Positions 1 to 5,581 of a DNA stretch of 5,581 nt are shown in pieces. The stretch lies in contig DBRE01000005.1 in NCBI GenBank assembly GCA_002305535.1, positions 1-5,581 on the forward strand, given 5' to 3'. The notes beneath the pieces were generated by a model. The model saw only the letters and a list, made by a program, of their open reading frames with translations. It did no database searches and had not been told where the DNA came from. Each line of letters starts with the position of its first letter. Position 1 is the stretch's first letter. Made by a program: the position numbers and the translations under genes. The stretch is from Syntrophomonas sp. UBA1376. GTDB taxonomy: Bacteria; Bacillota; Syntrophomonadia; Syntrophomonadales; Syntrophomonadaceae.

Positions 1-797
1 CGGCGATCCCAGCCCCGATGGGAAATCTCCTCCATGTTGCTGAGCTTTACCCCTTCTATATATTCCTGGGTCAAGACATGGCGGGTGGAGTATTCCCAAA
101 AGATTTTAGGTATGATCACGCGCTCATCATCTGCAAAATTGGCCCTAGCCCGCTCCGTACTGCGGGCTTCCCGCTCATAATCCAGTTCCCTGATCAACAT
201 ACGGCTGTAATCGTCGATCATAGCTGCTAAGCCGAGCCTACGAGCTTCTGGTGAACGCTTTTCCGATAATTCAGCCAAGCTGCGTATGATGTCCAGGTCA
301 TTTTGCATGGTCACTTCCAAGCCGGGACGCTGAACTTTGACGACAACTTCCTCACCGCTTTTCAGACGCGCTCTATGTACCTGCCCAATGGAAGCCGCTG
401 CCAGGGGTTGGCGGTCAAAGTAGGCAAAGATCTGGTCAGGATGGCCCAGATCATGCTCCAGTTGGCGTATGACCTGCTCCTCATCCAGGGCGGAGACATT
501 ATCCTGCAGTTGTTCCAGTTCACAGATGAAAACCGGAGGTAATAGATCCGGACGGGTACTCAGCATCTGCCCCAGTTTGACAAAAGTAGGCCCCAGCTCT
601 GTTAAGGCCAGGCGCAGTCTGACTGCCAGAATCTCATCTCCTTCTCTTTCACATGAACAGACTTCGGAGCGGCAGGAGGACGGTGTGATCTCTTCCCAGC
701 CCAGTCGCTGCACCAGATATCCTAAACCGTGTTTGACCAAAATATTGATTATTTGATGATATCTTTGCAGTTGGCGTATATTTTTGCGTTTAAACAC
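1..797 (-). CDS. ABC1/UbiB/AarF-family atypical kinase, N-terminal part (cut by window edge)
   Basis: The first 265 codons are present; the 3' end lies beyond the left edge (full family members are about 450-560 residues). The family has a protein-kinase-like fold with ATPase/kinase activity. It supports quinone (ubiquinone) biosynthesis in proteobacteria and lipid-related functions elsewhere; in an anaerobic Firmicute the substrate is unknown. Family hallmarks are visible: the KxGQ motif at residues 74-77 (KLGQMLSTRPDLLP), the alanine-rich nucleotide loop at 131-142 (PLAAASIGQVHR) that replaces the usual glycine-rich loop, the candidate ATP-binding lysine K154 in VVVKVQRPG, and the ExD motif at 204-206 (ELDYEREA). 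The GTG start is chosen because AAGGAG sits 9 nt upstream and the protein opens with the basic helix usual for the family (FKRKNIRQLQRY). The catalytic HxD-like and DFG regions and any C-terminal membrane segments are outside the window. It has its own promoter and is separated from the pilus operon by a terminator. Family assignment is very secure; pathway is not. Confidence 0.94.
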   Translation of the reverse strand, partial: MFKRKNIRQLQRYHQIINILVKHGLGYLVQRLGWEEITPSSCRSEVCSCEREGDEILAVRLRLALTELGPTFVKLGQMLSTRPDLLPPVFICELEQLQDNVSALDEEQVIRQLEHDLGHPDQIFAYFDRQPLAAASIGQVHRARLKSGEEVVVKVQRPGLEVTMQNDLDIIRSLAELSEKRSPEARRLGLAAMIDDYSRMLIRELDYEREARSTERARANFADDERVIIPKIFWEYSTRHVLTQEYIEGVKLSNMEEISHRGWDR

Positions 798-806
798 AGG
801 TTTTCT

Positions 807-812
807 CTCCTT
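807..812 (-). promoter_or_regulatory. Ribosome binding site of the ubiB/aarF-like gene
   Basis: AAGGAG on the minus strand, with 9 nt to the GTG at 797-795. It decides the non-ATG start, because no in-frame ATG with a comparable site lies nearby. Confidence 0.8.
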
Positions 813-829
813 TTGTGGTTTGTCCTTAT

Positions 830-858
830 AATATAGCAGATGATGGATTCCTCGTCAG
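830..858 (-). promoter_or_regulatory. Candidate sigma-A-type promoter of the ubiB/aarF-like gene
   Basis: On the minus strand CTGACG (853-858, 4 of 6 matches to TTGACA) is followed after exactly 17 nt by TATATT (830-835, 5 of 6 matches to TATAAT). A TG one base upstream of the -10 box makes it an extended -10 element. Transcription would start near 823, giving a leader of about 26 nt. It lies between the terminator of the pilus operon and the GTG start, where a promoter is expected. No operator-like repeat is seen around it. Confidence 0.55.
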
Positions 859-893
859 GTTAATAGCCAGCATCGAGAAGATTTCTTCACATC

Positions 894-943
894 AATAAAA
901 AGTAAGGCTGTCAACAGGAGAATTCTCATCTCGTTGACAGCCT
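894..943 (-). terminator. Rho-independent terminator of the pilM-pilN-pilO-MORN operon
   Basis: A perfect 11-bp inverted repeat, AGGCTGTCAAC (905-915) and GTTGACAGCCT (933-943), encloses a 17-nt loop. On the minus strand the hairpin is followed by TTACTTTTTATT (904 down to 893), a T-rich tract interrupted by AC. It begins 20 nt after the stop codon of the propeller/MORN gene. The loop contains a 10-bp palindrome, GAGAATTCTC (918-927), so a smaller alternative hairpin is possible. On the plus strand the tract after the stem is not T-rich, so termination is expected mainly in the minus direction. Confidence 0.85.
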
Positions 944-963
944 GCATTGCTCCAGGTCATATA

Positions 964-3105
964 TCACCACTTATTTCTGGTTTCCATAGCTTGTGGGTGG
1001 ATGCCCATGTAGCGATCGTCTTTCCAGTAGCCCCATTGCCGCACTCCATTCGGCCATACATAGTACCCTTCACCGTAGAGGCGGTCATTTTGGAATTGAC
1101 CTACATAGTAGCTACCATCGGGCCAATGATAGGTTCCTAGCCCATTAAAAGCCAGATTCTGAACCTCACCTCGGTACCATTCCCCAGTGGGGAAATGATA
1201 GCTGCCCTGTCCGGTAGCCTGTCCATTAGACATCTGCCCTTCATAACGCTCTCCGTTGGGCCAGCGGATAACTCCCATACCATCTGCCTCATCATTGGCA
1301 AAGTTGCCTTCATATACCACACCGCCTGGCCAGGTAAAGACTCCCTGACCTTCCCGCTGGTTGGCCTTAAATTCGCCACTATACTTTTCCCCGCTGGGCC
1401 AGGTAAAGACTCCCTGCCCATGCATCATGTGATCCCTAAACTCACCCTGATACACTTCCCCGCTGGGAAATCTCAGCATGCCCGTCCCATTGAACATATT
1501 GTCTTTCCACTGCCCCTTGTACCAGACTCCGTTCATAAACAACAGGGTACCTTCTCCATCCGCCTTCCCTACCGTAATAGCTCCCATATAGTAGCTAAGA
1601 TCGGGCCACTGGATCTCGCCCCAACCACTGTCGGCAGTCAACGGACGATAAGACTGTTGAGCCAATAAATCTTTGATTTCCTTGCCTATGTCACTCAATG
1701 CTTCATATTCAAGAGTACGTTTTTCCCAGGTCACTACTTCATGATTGGTCTCCATTTGATCATCCTGAGGGATAGTCTTGTCATCATCCTCGTTACCACC
1801 CTGCAGACAGACTTTCAGGGCATACACTTCCAGATTCTGTCCGCGGTTGCCGGGATAGGATGCACTGTAGACCAGGTACTGAGTACTGCCATCCCCTTTA
1901 GCTATGGTGCCCACTACAAGGATGTCCCCCGCAATAGGCAGAGTTTTTTCCCATAACACATGGCCTGTTTCATCAAAGCGTACAGCAAGGATCTCTTCAT
2001 CATCTATATCTACTCCCACCAGGACACACCCACCTCGGCCCTTGATATCTTCTCCCCGCCATTTGCGGCTATCTTTGAAGCTATCGGGTACTGCCACCAG
2101 AGCAAGTGCCCTCTGGTCACCAGACCCACCGTAGGTACGTTCCTTACGTCCGTCAGGCACATACTGATAACCAGGCCAAGACCGCAGGTGACCGTAGCTA
2201 TCTACATAAATCAGATAGAGATCCTGATCTCCTCGTCGGTTGTCTGTATTACCGGCTACTAGATAACCCAATATTTTATCATTCGCATCTGCCATGGGAA
2301 CCACTGTGGTGCCTGCGTCGTCCCTTTCTGTGCCAAAATTACGACTCCATTTGACTTCCCCATAGGCATCCAGACGCATCAAAAATACGTCTTGCCCGCC
2401 GTTAGTATTATGGTCAGTGGTACCTGTCAATACATAGCCATCAGTGTATCCATCCTCATCTAACACCTGGAGTATTTCACTGGCATATTGGCTACCGCCA
2501 CTTACACAGATCTTTTCCCATTGTTTGATGTTGCGCTTACTATTTTTCCAGATGCCCTGATCATCTAACTTTACTAGATGAATATTGTCGTCACTTACTC
2601 CCGCTACTATAATGCCCTTGTCATTAGTACTGGCCACAGCTGTAATTTGCTCTAAAGGCAGATCCCGTTGCCAGGCTACTTCCCCATTGCCTCCACACTG
2701 CATGATCCGCACTGTTTTCTGGTTGGCCTGTTGATTGTGGATACCTAGTACAAATCCGTTTTCCTGGGTATGCAGGATCACCAAGGTGTCCTGTCCTGGT
2801 CGCTCGTATACTTGTTTCCACTGCTCCTTACCTTCAGAATCCAGTTTCTTTATCACCAGATCTCGCTCTCCGCCGCCAAGTTCTTGTTGATAGGTCACCT
2901 GCAGGTAGGTTTTGCCATTAGGATAGATGAAAATCTCACCCGATGAACCCGACAGAGTCATGGCTTGCTGACCATCGAAGGGCAGAAATGTCGTATTTGC
3001 AAACTGTAACTGAGCCTGGACGGTGGAAGCACCGGTCAGAATCAATACCATCACAGCTATGATTATCACGAGGGATTTGTACCATGATATATGTTGATTG
3101 GCCAT
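964..3105 (-). CDS. Exported beta-propeller/MORN-repeat protein, last gene of the pilMNO operon
   Basis: The protein has 713 residues and no recognised name. Residues 1-31 form a clear signal peptide: a basic N-region (H, K), the hydrophobic core LVIIIAVMVLILTGA, and a likely cleavage after VQA. Residues ~47-436 hold about seven degenerate blades of the 'DxFLMRLDxYGEVKWSRNFG...GYLVAGNT' type, typical of PQQ/SBBP-like propellers in secreted bacterial proteins. An acidic stretch (438-452) and a short helical linker follow. Residues 505-688 are eight MORN repeats of exactly 23 residues (YxGxF...GxGxxxWPxGE), then a partial ninth and a short tail. There is no LPxTG motif, lipobox or second membrane segment, so it is probably released or held non-covalently. 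The ATG at 3105 is preferred over the in-frame TTG at 3108 because GGGAGG lies 9 nt upstream; the ribosome binding site lies within the last codons of pilO. The operon position suggests an extracellular pilus-linked role; this is inference. Presence as a gene is certain, function unknown. Confidence 0.95.
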   Translation of the reverse strand: MANQHISWYKSLVIIIAVMVLILTGASTVQAQLQFANTTFLPFDGQQAMTLSGSSGEIFIYPNGKTYLQVTYQQELGGGERDLVIKKLDSEGKEQWKQVYERPGQDTLVILHTQENGFVLGIHNQQANQKTVRIMQCGGNGEVAWQRDLPLEQITAVASTNDKGIIVAGVSDDNIHLVKLDDQGIWKNSKRNIKQWEKICVSGGSQYASEILQVLDEDGYTDGYVLTGTTDHNTNGGQDVFLMRLDAYGEVKWSRNFGTERDDAGTTVVPMADANDKILGYLVAGNTDNRRGDQDLYLIYVDSYGHLRSWPGYQYVPDGRKERTYGGSGDQRALALVAVPDSFKDSRKWRGEDIKGRGGCVLVGVDIDDEEILAVRFDETGHVLWEKTLPIAGDILVVGTIAKGDGSTQYLVYSASYPGNRGQNLEVYALKVCLQGGNEDDDKTIPQDDQMETNHEVVTWEKRTLEYEALSDIGKEIKDLLAQQSYRPLTADSGWGEIQWPDLSYYMGAITVGKADGEGTLLFMNGVWYKGQWKDNMFNGTGMLRFPSGEVYQGEFRDHMMHGQGVFTWPSGEKYSGEFKANQREGQGVFTWPGGVVYEGNFANDEADGMGVIRWPNGERYEGQMSNGQATGQGSYHFPTGEWYRGEVQNLAFNGLGTYHWPDGSYYVGQFQNDRLYGEGYYVWPNGVRQWGYWKDDRYMGIHPQAMETRNKW
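1003..1593 (-). repeat. MORN repeat array (eight full copies plus a partial one)
   Basis: In-frame 69-bp units encode eight consecutive 23-residue MORN motifs with no insertion or deletion, followed by RQWGYWKDDRYMG as a broken ninth. Conserved positions in each unit are Y2, G4, G13, G15 and G22; an aromatic-proline pair at 19-20 is present in all but the first unit. Most copies have diverged at the DNA level, but copies 3 and 4 share an identical 20-bp segment (1328-1347 and 1397-1416) spaced exactly 69 bp apart. Confidence 0.93.
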
Positions 3106-3108
3106 CAA

Positions 3109-3894
3109 CTATATCCTCCCCTCGGAGTCATCGTCAGCGTTTTTCGTCTGATCCGTGGGCGCATCGGTCTGGGTTCCTCCTGAATCCTCTCCATTTATTG
3201 GTTGTTCGGGTACATAGTAAGCGTTAATAGTTACCTTCATGTCAAACTTATCCGGAATAAAGCTTTCCGCTACCCTCTGCTCGAGCTGGCTACCATTCGA
3301 TAGTTCATCCACTATCTCTACCTTGACTCGTTCCAGTTTGGCCTGGGGAACACCTGGGGGAGCTATGTAATAGGTGGGAATATTCTCCTCTTCAGTGGCT
3401 ACGCTGTTCCTTTCCACCTTGCGTCCATTCAGTGATACATCGGCAACACTGATAAAGCGCGGGGCTGTCAATAGTTCTTGTAAGAAGTCTGTTAGATCAA
3501 ATATGGAACCGCTGGTATCCACAGTAAAAGTAAGAGTGCGGGTCTGCCCTTCCTCCCCTTCTTTGGCACCTCGGTATTCCAGGGAAGATAGTTCCACATC
3601 AAATTTCCTGGTGCTTTCATCCAAGAATCTCAGCACCGGTATCATCTCCTCCTGGGTAGGCAGTTGTTCACTGACCAGATCCAGGTCACTGCTTTCTTCT
3701 ACCGGTAGGCCTTCATCCTGTTGCTGGAGAATGGCTGCCAACCTAAGCTGCTCCTGGGCAAGTTGTTGGTTAGTAGCTTCCAGGTCAGCGATCCTGTCCT
3801 GTCCAGGCAGGTATATAAAGCGGATAAAAACGAATATGGCCAGGGTAAAAACAGCCAGAACGATAAGTCCCTTTTCCCGTTGCGAAAGCATCAT
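3109..3894 (-). CDS. pilO: Type IV pilus inner-membrane alignment protein PilO
   Basis: The protein has 261 residues with bitopic PilO architecture: a short cytoplasmic N-terminus (MMLSQREKG), one membrane helix at ~9-29 (LIVLAVFTLAIFVFIRFIYL), a coiled coil at ~33-60 (rich in Q, L, A), then the extracytoplasmic ferredoxin-like PilO domain (~80-229). PilO pairs with PilN and aligns the pilus motor with the pilus. The LP..EEMIPVLRFLDE segment (78-93) and a FLQELLTAPRFISVADVSL helix-strand (137-155) are typical. Two features are unusual: about 55 residues are inserted between the strand ending at 155 and the last strand FDMKVTINAYYVPE (217-230), and a polar, acidic, probably unstructured tail occupies 231-261. 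The start is the first of two ATGs, 10 nt after GGAGG; ATGA overlaps the pilN stop by 4 bp, so translation is coupled. Sequence conservation is low in this family, so the call rests on architecture plus the pilM-pilN context. Confidence 0.92.
   Translation of the reverse strand: MMLSQREKGLIVLAVFTLAIFVFIRFIYLPGQDRIADLEATNQQLAQEQLRLAAILQQQDEGLPVEESSDLDLVSEQLPTQEEMIPVLRFLDESTRKFDVELSSLEYRGAKEGEEGQTRTLTFTVDTSGSIFDLTDFLQELLTAPRFISVADVSLNGRKVERNSVATEEENIPTYYIAPPGVPQAKLERVKVEIVDELSNGSQLEQRVAESFIPDKFDMKVTINAYYVPEQPINGEDSGGTQTDAPTDQTKNADDDSEGRI
3115..3120 (-). promoter_or_regulatory. Ribosome binding site of the propeller/MORN gene, inside the end of pilO
   Basis: GGGAGG on the minus strand forms part of the last sense codons of pilO (GAG GGG AGG ATA TAG). 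It is 9 nt from the ATG at 3105 and 6 nt from the in-frame TTG at 3108. This supports ATG as the main start and translation coupled to pilO. Confidence 0.8.
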
Positions 3895-4460
3895 TGGCTG
3901 CTCACCTCCCCTGCTATTACCAGGGTGAAGCCTATTTCACCGGTTTTATCATTACGTTTGGAAGACAGACGCTGGATTTCCTTTACAAAGTCTTCTTGCT
4001 GCAGCTTTTCCAGAAACTTTATCAGCTTAGCCTGGCTACCCGTATAAGCGTTGATAGTGATTTCCCCTCCATCTTTGATATCCATCTTGCCAATGGTGAT
4101 ATCAGGAACACTCAGTGCATAAATGTCTAATATTTGTTGCGGATCAATGGTGCGTTTTTCTTCCAGTTCGGCCAGTAAGGCCTGGCGTGAACCCAATTCC
4201 TCCGTTTCCAGGTCACTCAGTTCCCCTGCTATGGCTGCTACCTGGCTCAATTCCTCCACCTGGTTTTTCAGTTGCTGATTCTGCTCTTTCCAAGCCTTGA
4301 TCTGTTGGTTTTGGTTCGACCAGACTGATACAGCTACCACCAACAGTATTACTGCTACCCCTGCCAAAATGGCGAGGGTTAACCTTGTTTTGTGCTGCTG
4401 CTCCGCTTCCTCCTGGAGGTAGGACAGGAGATTGATCCTAGGCTCTTGTGCTGGTCTCAA
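3891..4460 (-). CDS. pilN: Type IV pilus inner-membrane alignment protein PilN
   Basis: The protein has 189 residues. The cytoplasmic N-terminus carries INLL at residues 9-12, the conserved PilN motif (INLLPWR-like) that inserts into a groove on PilM; here the following residues are SYLQ instead of PWR. A single membrane helix lies at ~27-47 (LTLAILAGVAVILLVVAVSVW), followed by a long Q/E/K-rich coiled coil at ~50-100 and a ferredoxin-like domain (~105-185) with the typical DITIGKMDIKDGGEITINAYTGSQAKLIKFLEKLQQ strand-helix pattern. The start is TTG: it directly follows the pilM TAA in the same frame and has GGGGGG 8 nt upstream, and no other start precedes the INLL motif. PilN and PilO are expected to form a heterodimer in the membrane with PilM bound on the cytoplasmic side. 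Length is normal for the family. Confidence 0.94.
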   Translation of the reverse strand: MRPAQEPRINLLSYLQEEAEQQHKTRLTLAILAGVAVILLVVAVSVWSNQNQQIKAWKEQNQQLKNQVEELSQVAAIAGELSDLETEELGSRQALLAELEEKRTIDPQQILDIYALSVPDITIGKMDIKDGGEITINAYTGSQAKLIKFLEKLQQEDFVKEIQRLSSKRNDKTGEIGFTLVIAGEVSSQ

Positions 4461-5465
4461 TTATTTCACCCCCCGCATCGCTAACCCCAGGGCCACTGGA
4501 TACTCAAAAATCAGAGCGCTTTTTTCCTTATCATCGATACTATCCGGTAGCTGGATCTGGGATGTAAAATCACCCACCTGTACCGGGAGCCCCACTTCCC
4601 GGCTCAAATATTCTTCAATATTTGCCACCTGGGCACCTCCACCGCATAGGATGATCTCGCTCAGTTGCTCATCCTTGCTCTGCAGACGGAAGTAATCCAA
4701 GGAACGGTTCAGTTCACTTACCAGATCACGCATCAGTGTTTCACAGCCCGGATCCAGACAGTCTAGTTTTTCCAATGTCACATCGTTGGCCCCAGAATCC
4801 ATCATATACTGATAGAAAGCAGCGCAACCAAAGCTGATGAAACGGACAAAAACGAGGATGTTCTCCTGGAAAATAGCCAGATAACTGCGCGTGGATCCAA
4901 TGTTTAGCACTCCTTTGACCTGATCACCGTTCAACTGTTGGCGGTACAGAGTATGCAGGGCCAAAGGTTCTATCTCCACCCGATTCAACTTCAGACCGGC
5001 TACCTGGCAGGTGCGGATTAGGTTTTCTGCCTGGGCCTTTCGGGCAGCTACAAAGAACACCTCGCATTGTTTCCCTTCCTCATCCTCAAAGTATCTTACC
5101 GGATAAATGTCGGTGGTGACATCTTCTATACTGATGGGCAAGAAACTGGTAGCCTGGTAAAGTGCTGCATGCCTCATCTCATCCAGTTTCATAGCCGGCA
5201 GGGTTAGCAGACGAGTATAGACCTGCTGTCCCGATAAGGCGGAAACAGTCTTGGCTCCCCGCAGTTTCAGCTTGTCTACCAGCTTGCCCAATTCCCGGCC
5301 CACTACGTCAGGGTCAGTTATAAATCCATTTTCCATTAGGCCTCTGGGAGTCGGTGTCTGGCCAAATACTTTTACCCTAGCCTTGCTTCCCCTCCCTTGA
5401 ACCTGCACCAGCTTGATCGACTGGCTACCTATATCCAACCCGGTTGACGTCCTGCTGATAAACAA
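4461..5465 (-). CDS. pilM: Type IV pilus actin-like ATPase PilM
   Basis: The protein has 334 residues and is a cytoplasmic member of the actin/FtsA/MreB superfamily. It binds ATP and the N-terminal tail of PilN and forms the cytoplasmic ring of the pilus alignment complex. Visible motifs are phosphate-1 at 10-19 (LDIGSQSIKL), phosphate-2 at 188-199 (NIGSTRSYLAIF), the adenosine motif at 273-287 (LCGGGAQVANIEEYL) and the closing ALGLAMRG at 326-332. The ALYQATSFLPISIED segment (101-115) matches the PilM/SHS2-type 1C domain. The TTG start is chosen because GGGAGGG stands 7 nt upstream and the phosphate-1 motif begins at residue 10, as usual for PilM; no in-frame ATG lies upstream of that motif. 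It is the first gene of the operon visible here; other pil genes (motor ATPases, pilC, pilins, pilD) commonly precede it but are outside the window. Length is close to the family norm (about 340-370). Confidence 0.96.
   Translation of the reverse strand: MFISRTSTGLDIGSQSIKLVQVQGRGSKARVKVFGQTPTPRGLMENGFITDPDVVGRELGKLVDKLKLRGAKTVSALSGQQVYTRLLTLPAMKLDEMRHAALYQATSFLPISIEDVTTDIYPVRYFEDEEGKQCEVFFVAARKAQAENLIRTCQVAGLKLNRVEIEPLALHTLYRQQLNGDQVKGVLNIGSTRSYLAIFQENILVFVRFISFGCAAFYQYMMDSGANDVTLEKLDCLDPGCETLMRDLVSELNRSLDYFRLQSKDEQLSEIILCGGGAQVANIEEYLSREVGLPVQVGDFTSQIQLPDSIDDKEKSALIFEYPVALGLAMRGVK
4469..4474 (-). promoter_or_regulatory. Ribosome binding site of pilN (G-run inside the end of pilM)
   Basis: A run of six G on the minus strand (GGGGGGTGA) lies in the last codons of pilM, 8 nt from the TTG at 4460-4458. 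It supports the TTG start of pilN, which is the first codon after the pilM TAA. Confidence 0.7.
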
Positions 5466-5472
5466 GCTAAAT

Positions 5473-5479
5473 CCCTCCC
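5473..5479 (-). promoter_or_regulatory. Ribosome binding site of pilM
   Basis: GGGAGGG on the minus strand is 7 nt upstream of the TTG at 5465-5463. It is the only strong site before the actin-fold phosphate-1 motif and so fixes the TTG start. Confidence 0.8.
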
Positions 5480-5519
5480 AATTAAAACTAATCTATGTTA
5501 AATTTCTTTGTTTTTTTAG

Positions 5520-5539
5520 ACGCAGATTTACGCAGATTT
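5520..5539. repeat. Tandem 10-bp repeat ACGCAGATTT in the pilM leader
   Basis: Two perfect adjacent copies of ACGCAGATTT on the plus strand (AAATCTGCGT on the minus strand) lie about 55 bp upstream of the pilM start, in an otherwise A+T-rich noncoding stretch. Similar CGCAGATTT-type tandem words occur as dispersed intergenic repeats in various bacteria, so this may be a fragment of such an element rather than a pilM operator. Only the duplication itself is seen directly. Confidence 0.6.
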
Positions 5540-5581
5540 TTATGATTTTCTATTTTTCATTTTTTCTTTCAGCGTGATCAT

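Noticed and set aside
18..756. Three plus-strand frames at the left end
   Set aside because: They lie opposite a minus-strand frame that is open from 797 to the window edge and contains the KxGQ, alanine-rich loop, lysine and ExD motifs of the UbiB family.
886..914. TTGACA on the minus strand within the terminator as a -35 box for the ubiB-like gene
   Set aside because: The sequence at the right distance is TGTGAA, not a -10 box. The CTGACG-N17-TATATT pair further downstream fits better.
934..962. TTGACA (934-939) with TCATAT after 17 nt as a plus-strand promoter
   Set aside because: TTGACA is an arm of the terminator stem, the -10 match is poor, and there is no plus-strand gene downstream.
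1003..1593. CRISPR array or transposon repeats in the 69-bp periodic region
   Set aside because: The period is an exact multiple of three, the frame stays open, and the units encode the MORN consensus; there are no conserved repeats with unique spacers.
1195..1668. Plus-strand open frame of 157 codons opposite the MORN array
   Set aside because: It is the antisense shadow of the repeat array. The minus-strand frame has a signal peptide, domain repeats and a ribosome binding site; the plus-strand frame shows no family features.
3374..3928. Plus-strand open frame of 184 codons opposite pilO
   Set aside because: Serine/arginine-rich composition typical of an antisense shadow, no ribosome binding site, and pilO fully explains the region.
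5480..5519. Promoter for pilM in the leader (TAACAT as -10)
   Set aside because: The sequence 17 nt upstream is GCGTCT, no match to a -35 box, and the stretch is so A-rich that chance -10-like words are expected.
5540..5581. Minus-strand frames open from the right edge to TAA (5540-5542) or TAG (5550-5552), possible 3' end of an upstream gene
   Set aside because: Only 10-14 codons are visible, lysine-rich because of the A-rich sequence, with no recognisable family end. An upstream gene tail is possible but cannot be supported.

Overview
All genes in this window read on the minus strand, so the window is best read from right to left. It holds the end of a type IV pilus (T4P) assembly operon in the order pilM, pilN, pilO and then a large secreted protein built from a beta-propeller and MORN repeats. 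After a terminator and a new promoter comes the 5' part of an ABC1/UbiB/AarF-family gene, which runs off the left edge. The organism is most likely a Clostridia-type Firmicute. Support for this is the very strong G-rich ribosome binding sites, frequent TTG/GTG starts, moderate G+C, and pilMNO with no pilP or pilQ after it, as expected for a monoderm. This placement is inference from style and gene content, not a database match.

Layout from right to left: 5466-5581 is an A+T-rich leader without a convincing gene. It carries a tandem 10-bp repeat. 4461-5465 is pilM (TTG start), 3891-4460 is pilN (TTG start directly after the pilM stop), and 3109-3894 is pilO (overlaps pilN by 4 bp). 964-3105 is a 713-residue exported protein whose ribosome binding site lies inside the end of pilO. 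905-943 is a hairpin terminator. 830-858 is a candidate promoter, and 1-797 is the partial ubiB/aarF-like gene (GTG start).

PilM (cytoplasmic actin-like protein), PilN (its membrane partner, through an INLL tail) and PilO (paralogous membrane partner) form the inner alignment subcomplex of the T4P machine. The last gene of the operon takes the place where diderm bacteria have pilP and pilQ. It encodes an exported propeller (about seven blades) joined through an acidic linker to eight and a half MORN repeats. Its tight coupling to pilO suggests a pilus-related role on the outside of the membrane, possibly comparable to the propeller-bearing tip protein PilY1. This is the main unexplained and most interesting item. 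The ubiB-like gene is a separate transcription unit with no evident link to pili.
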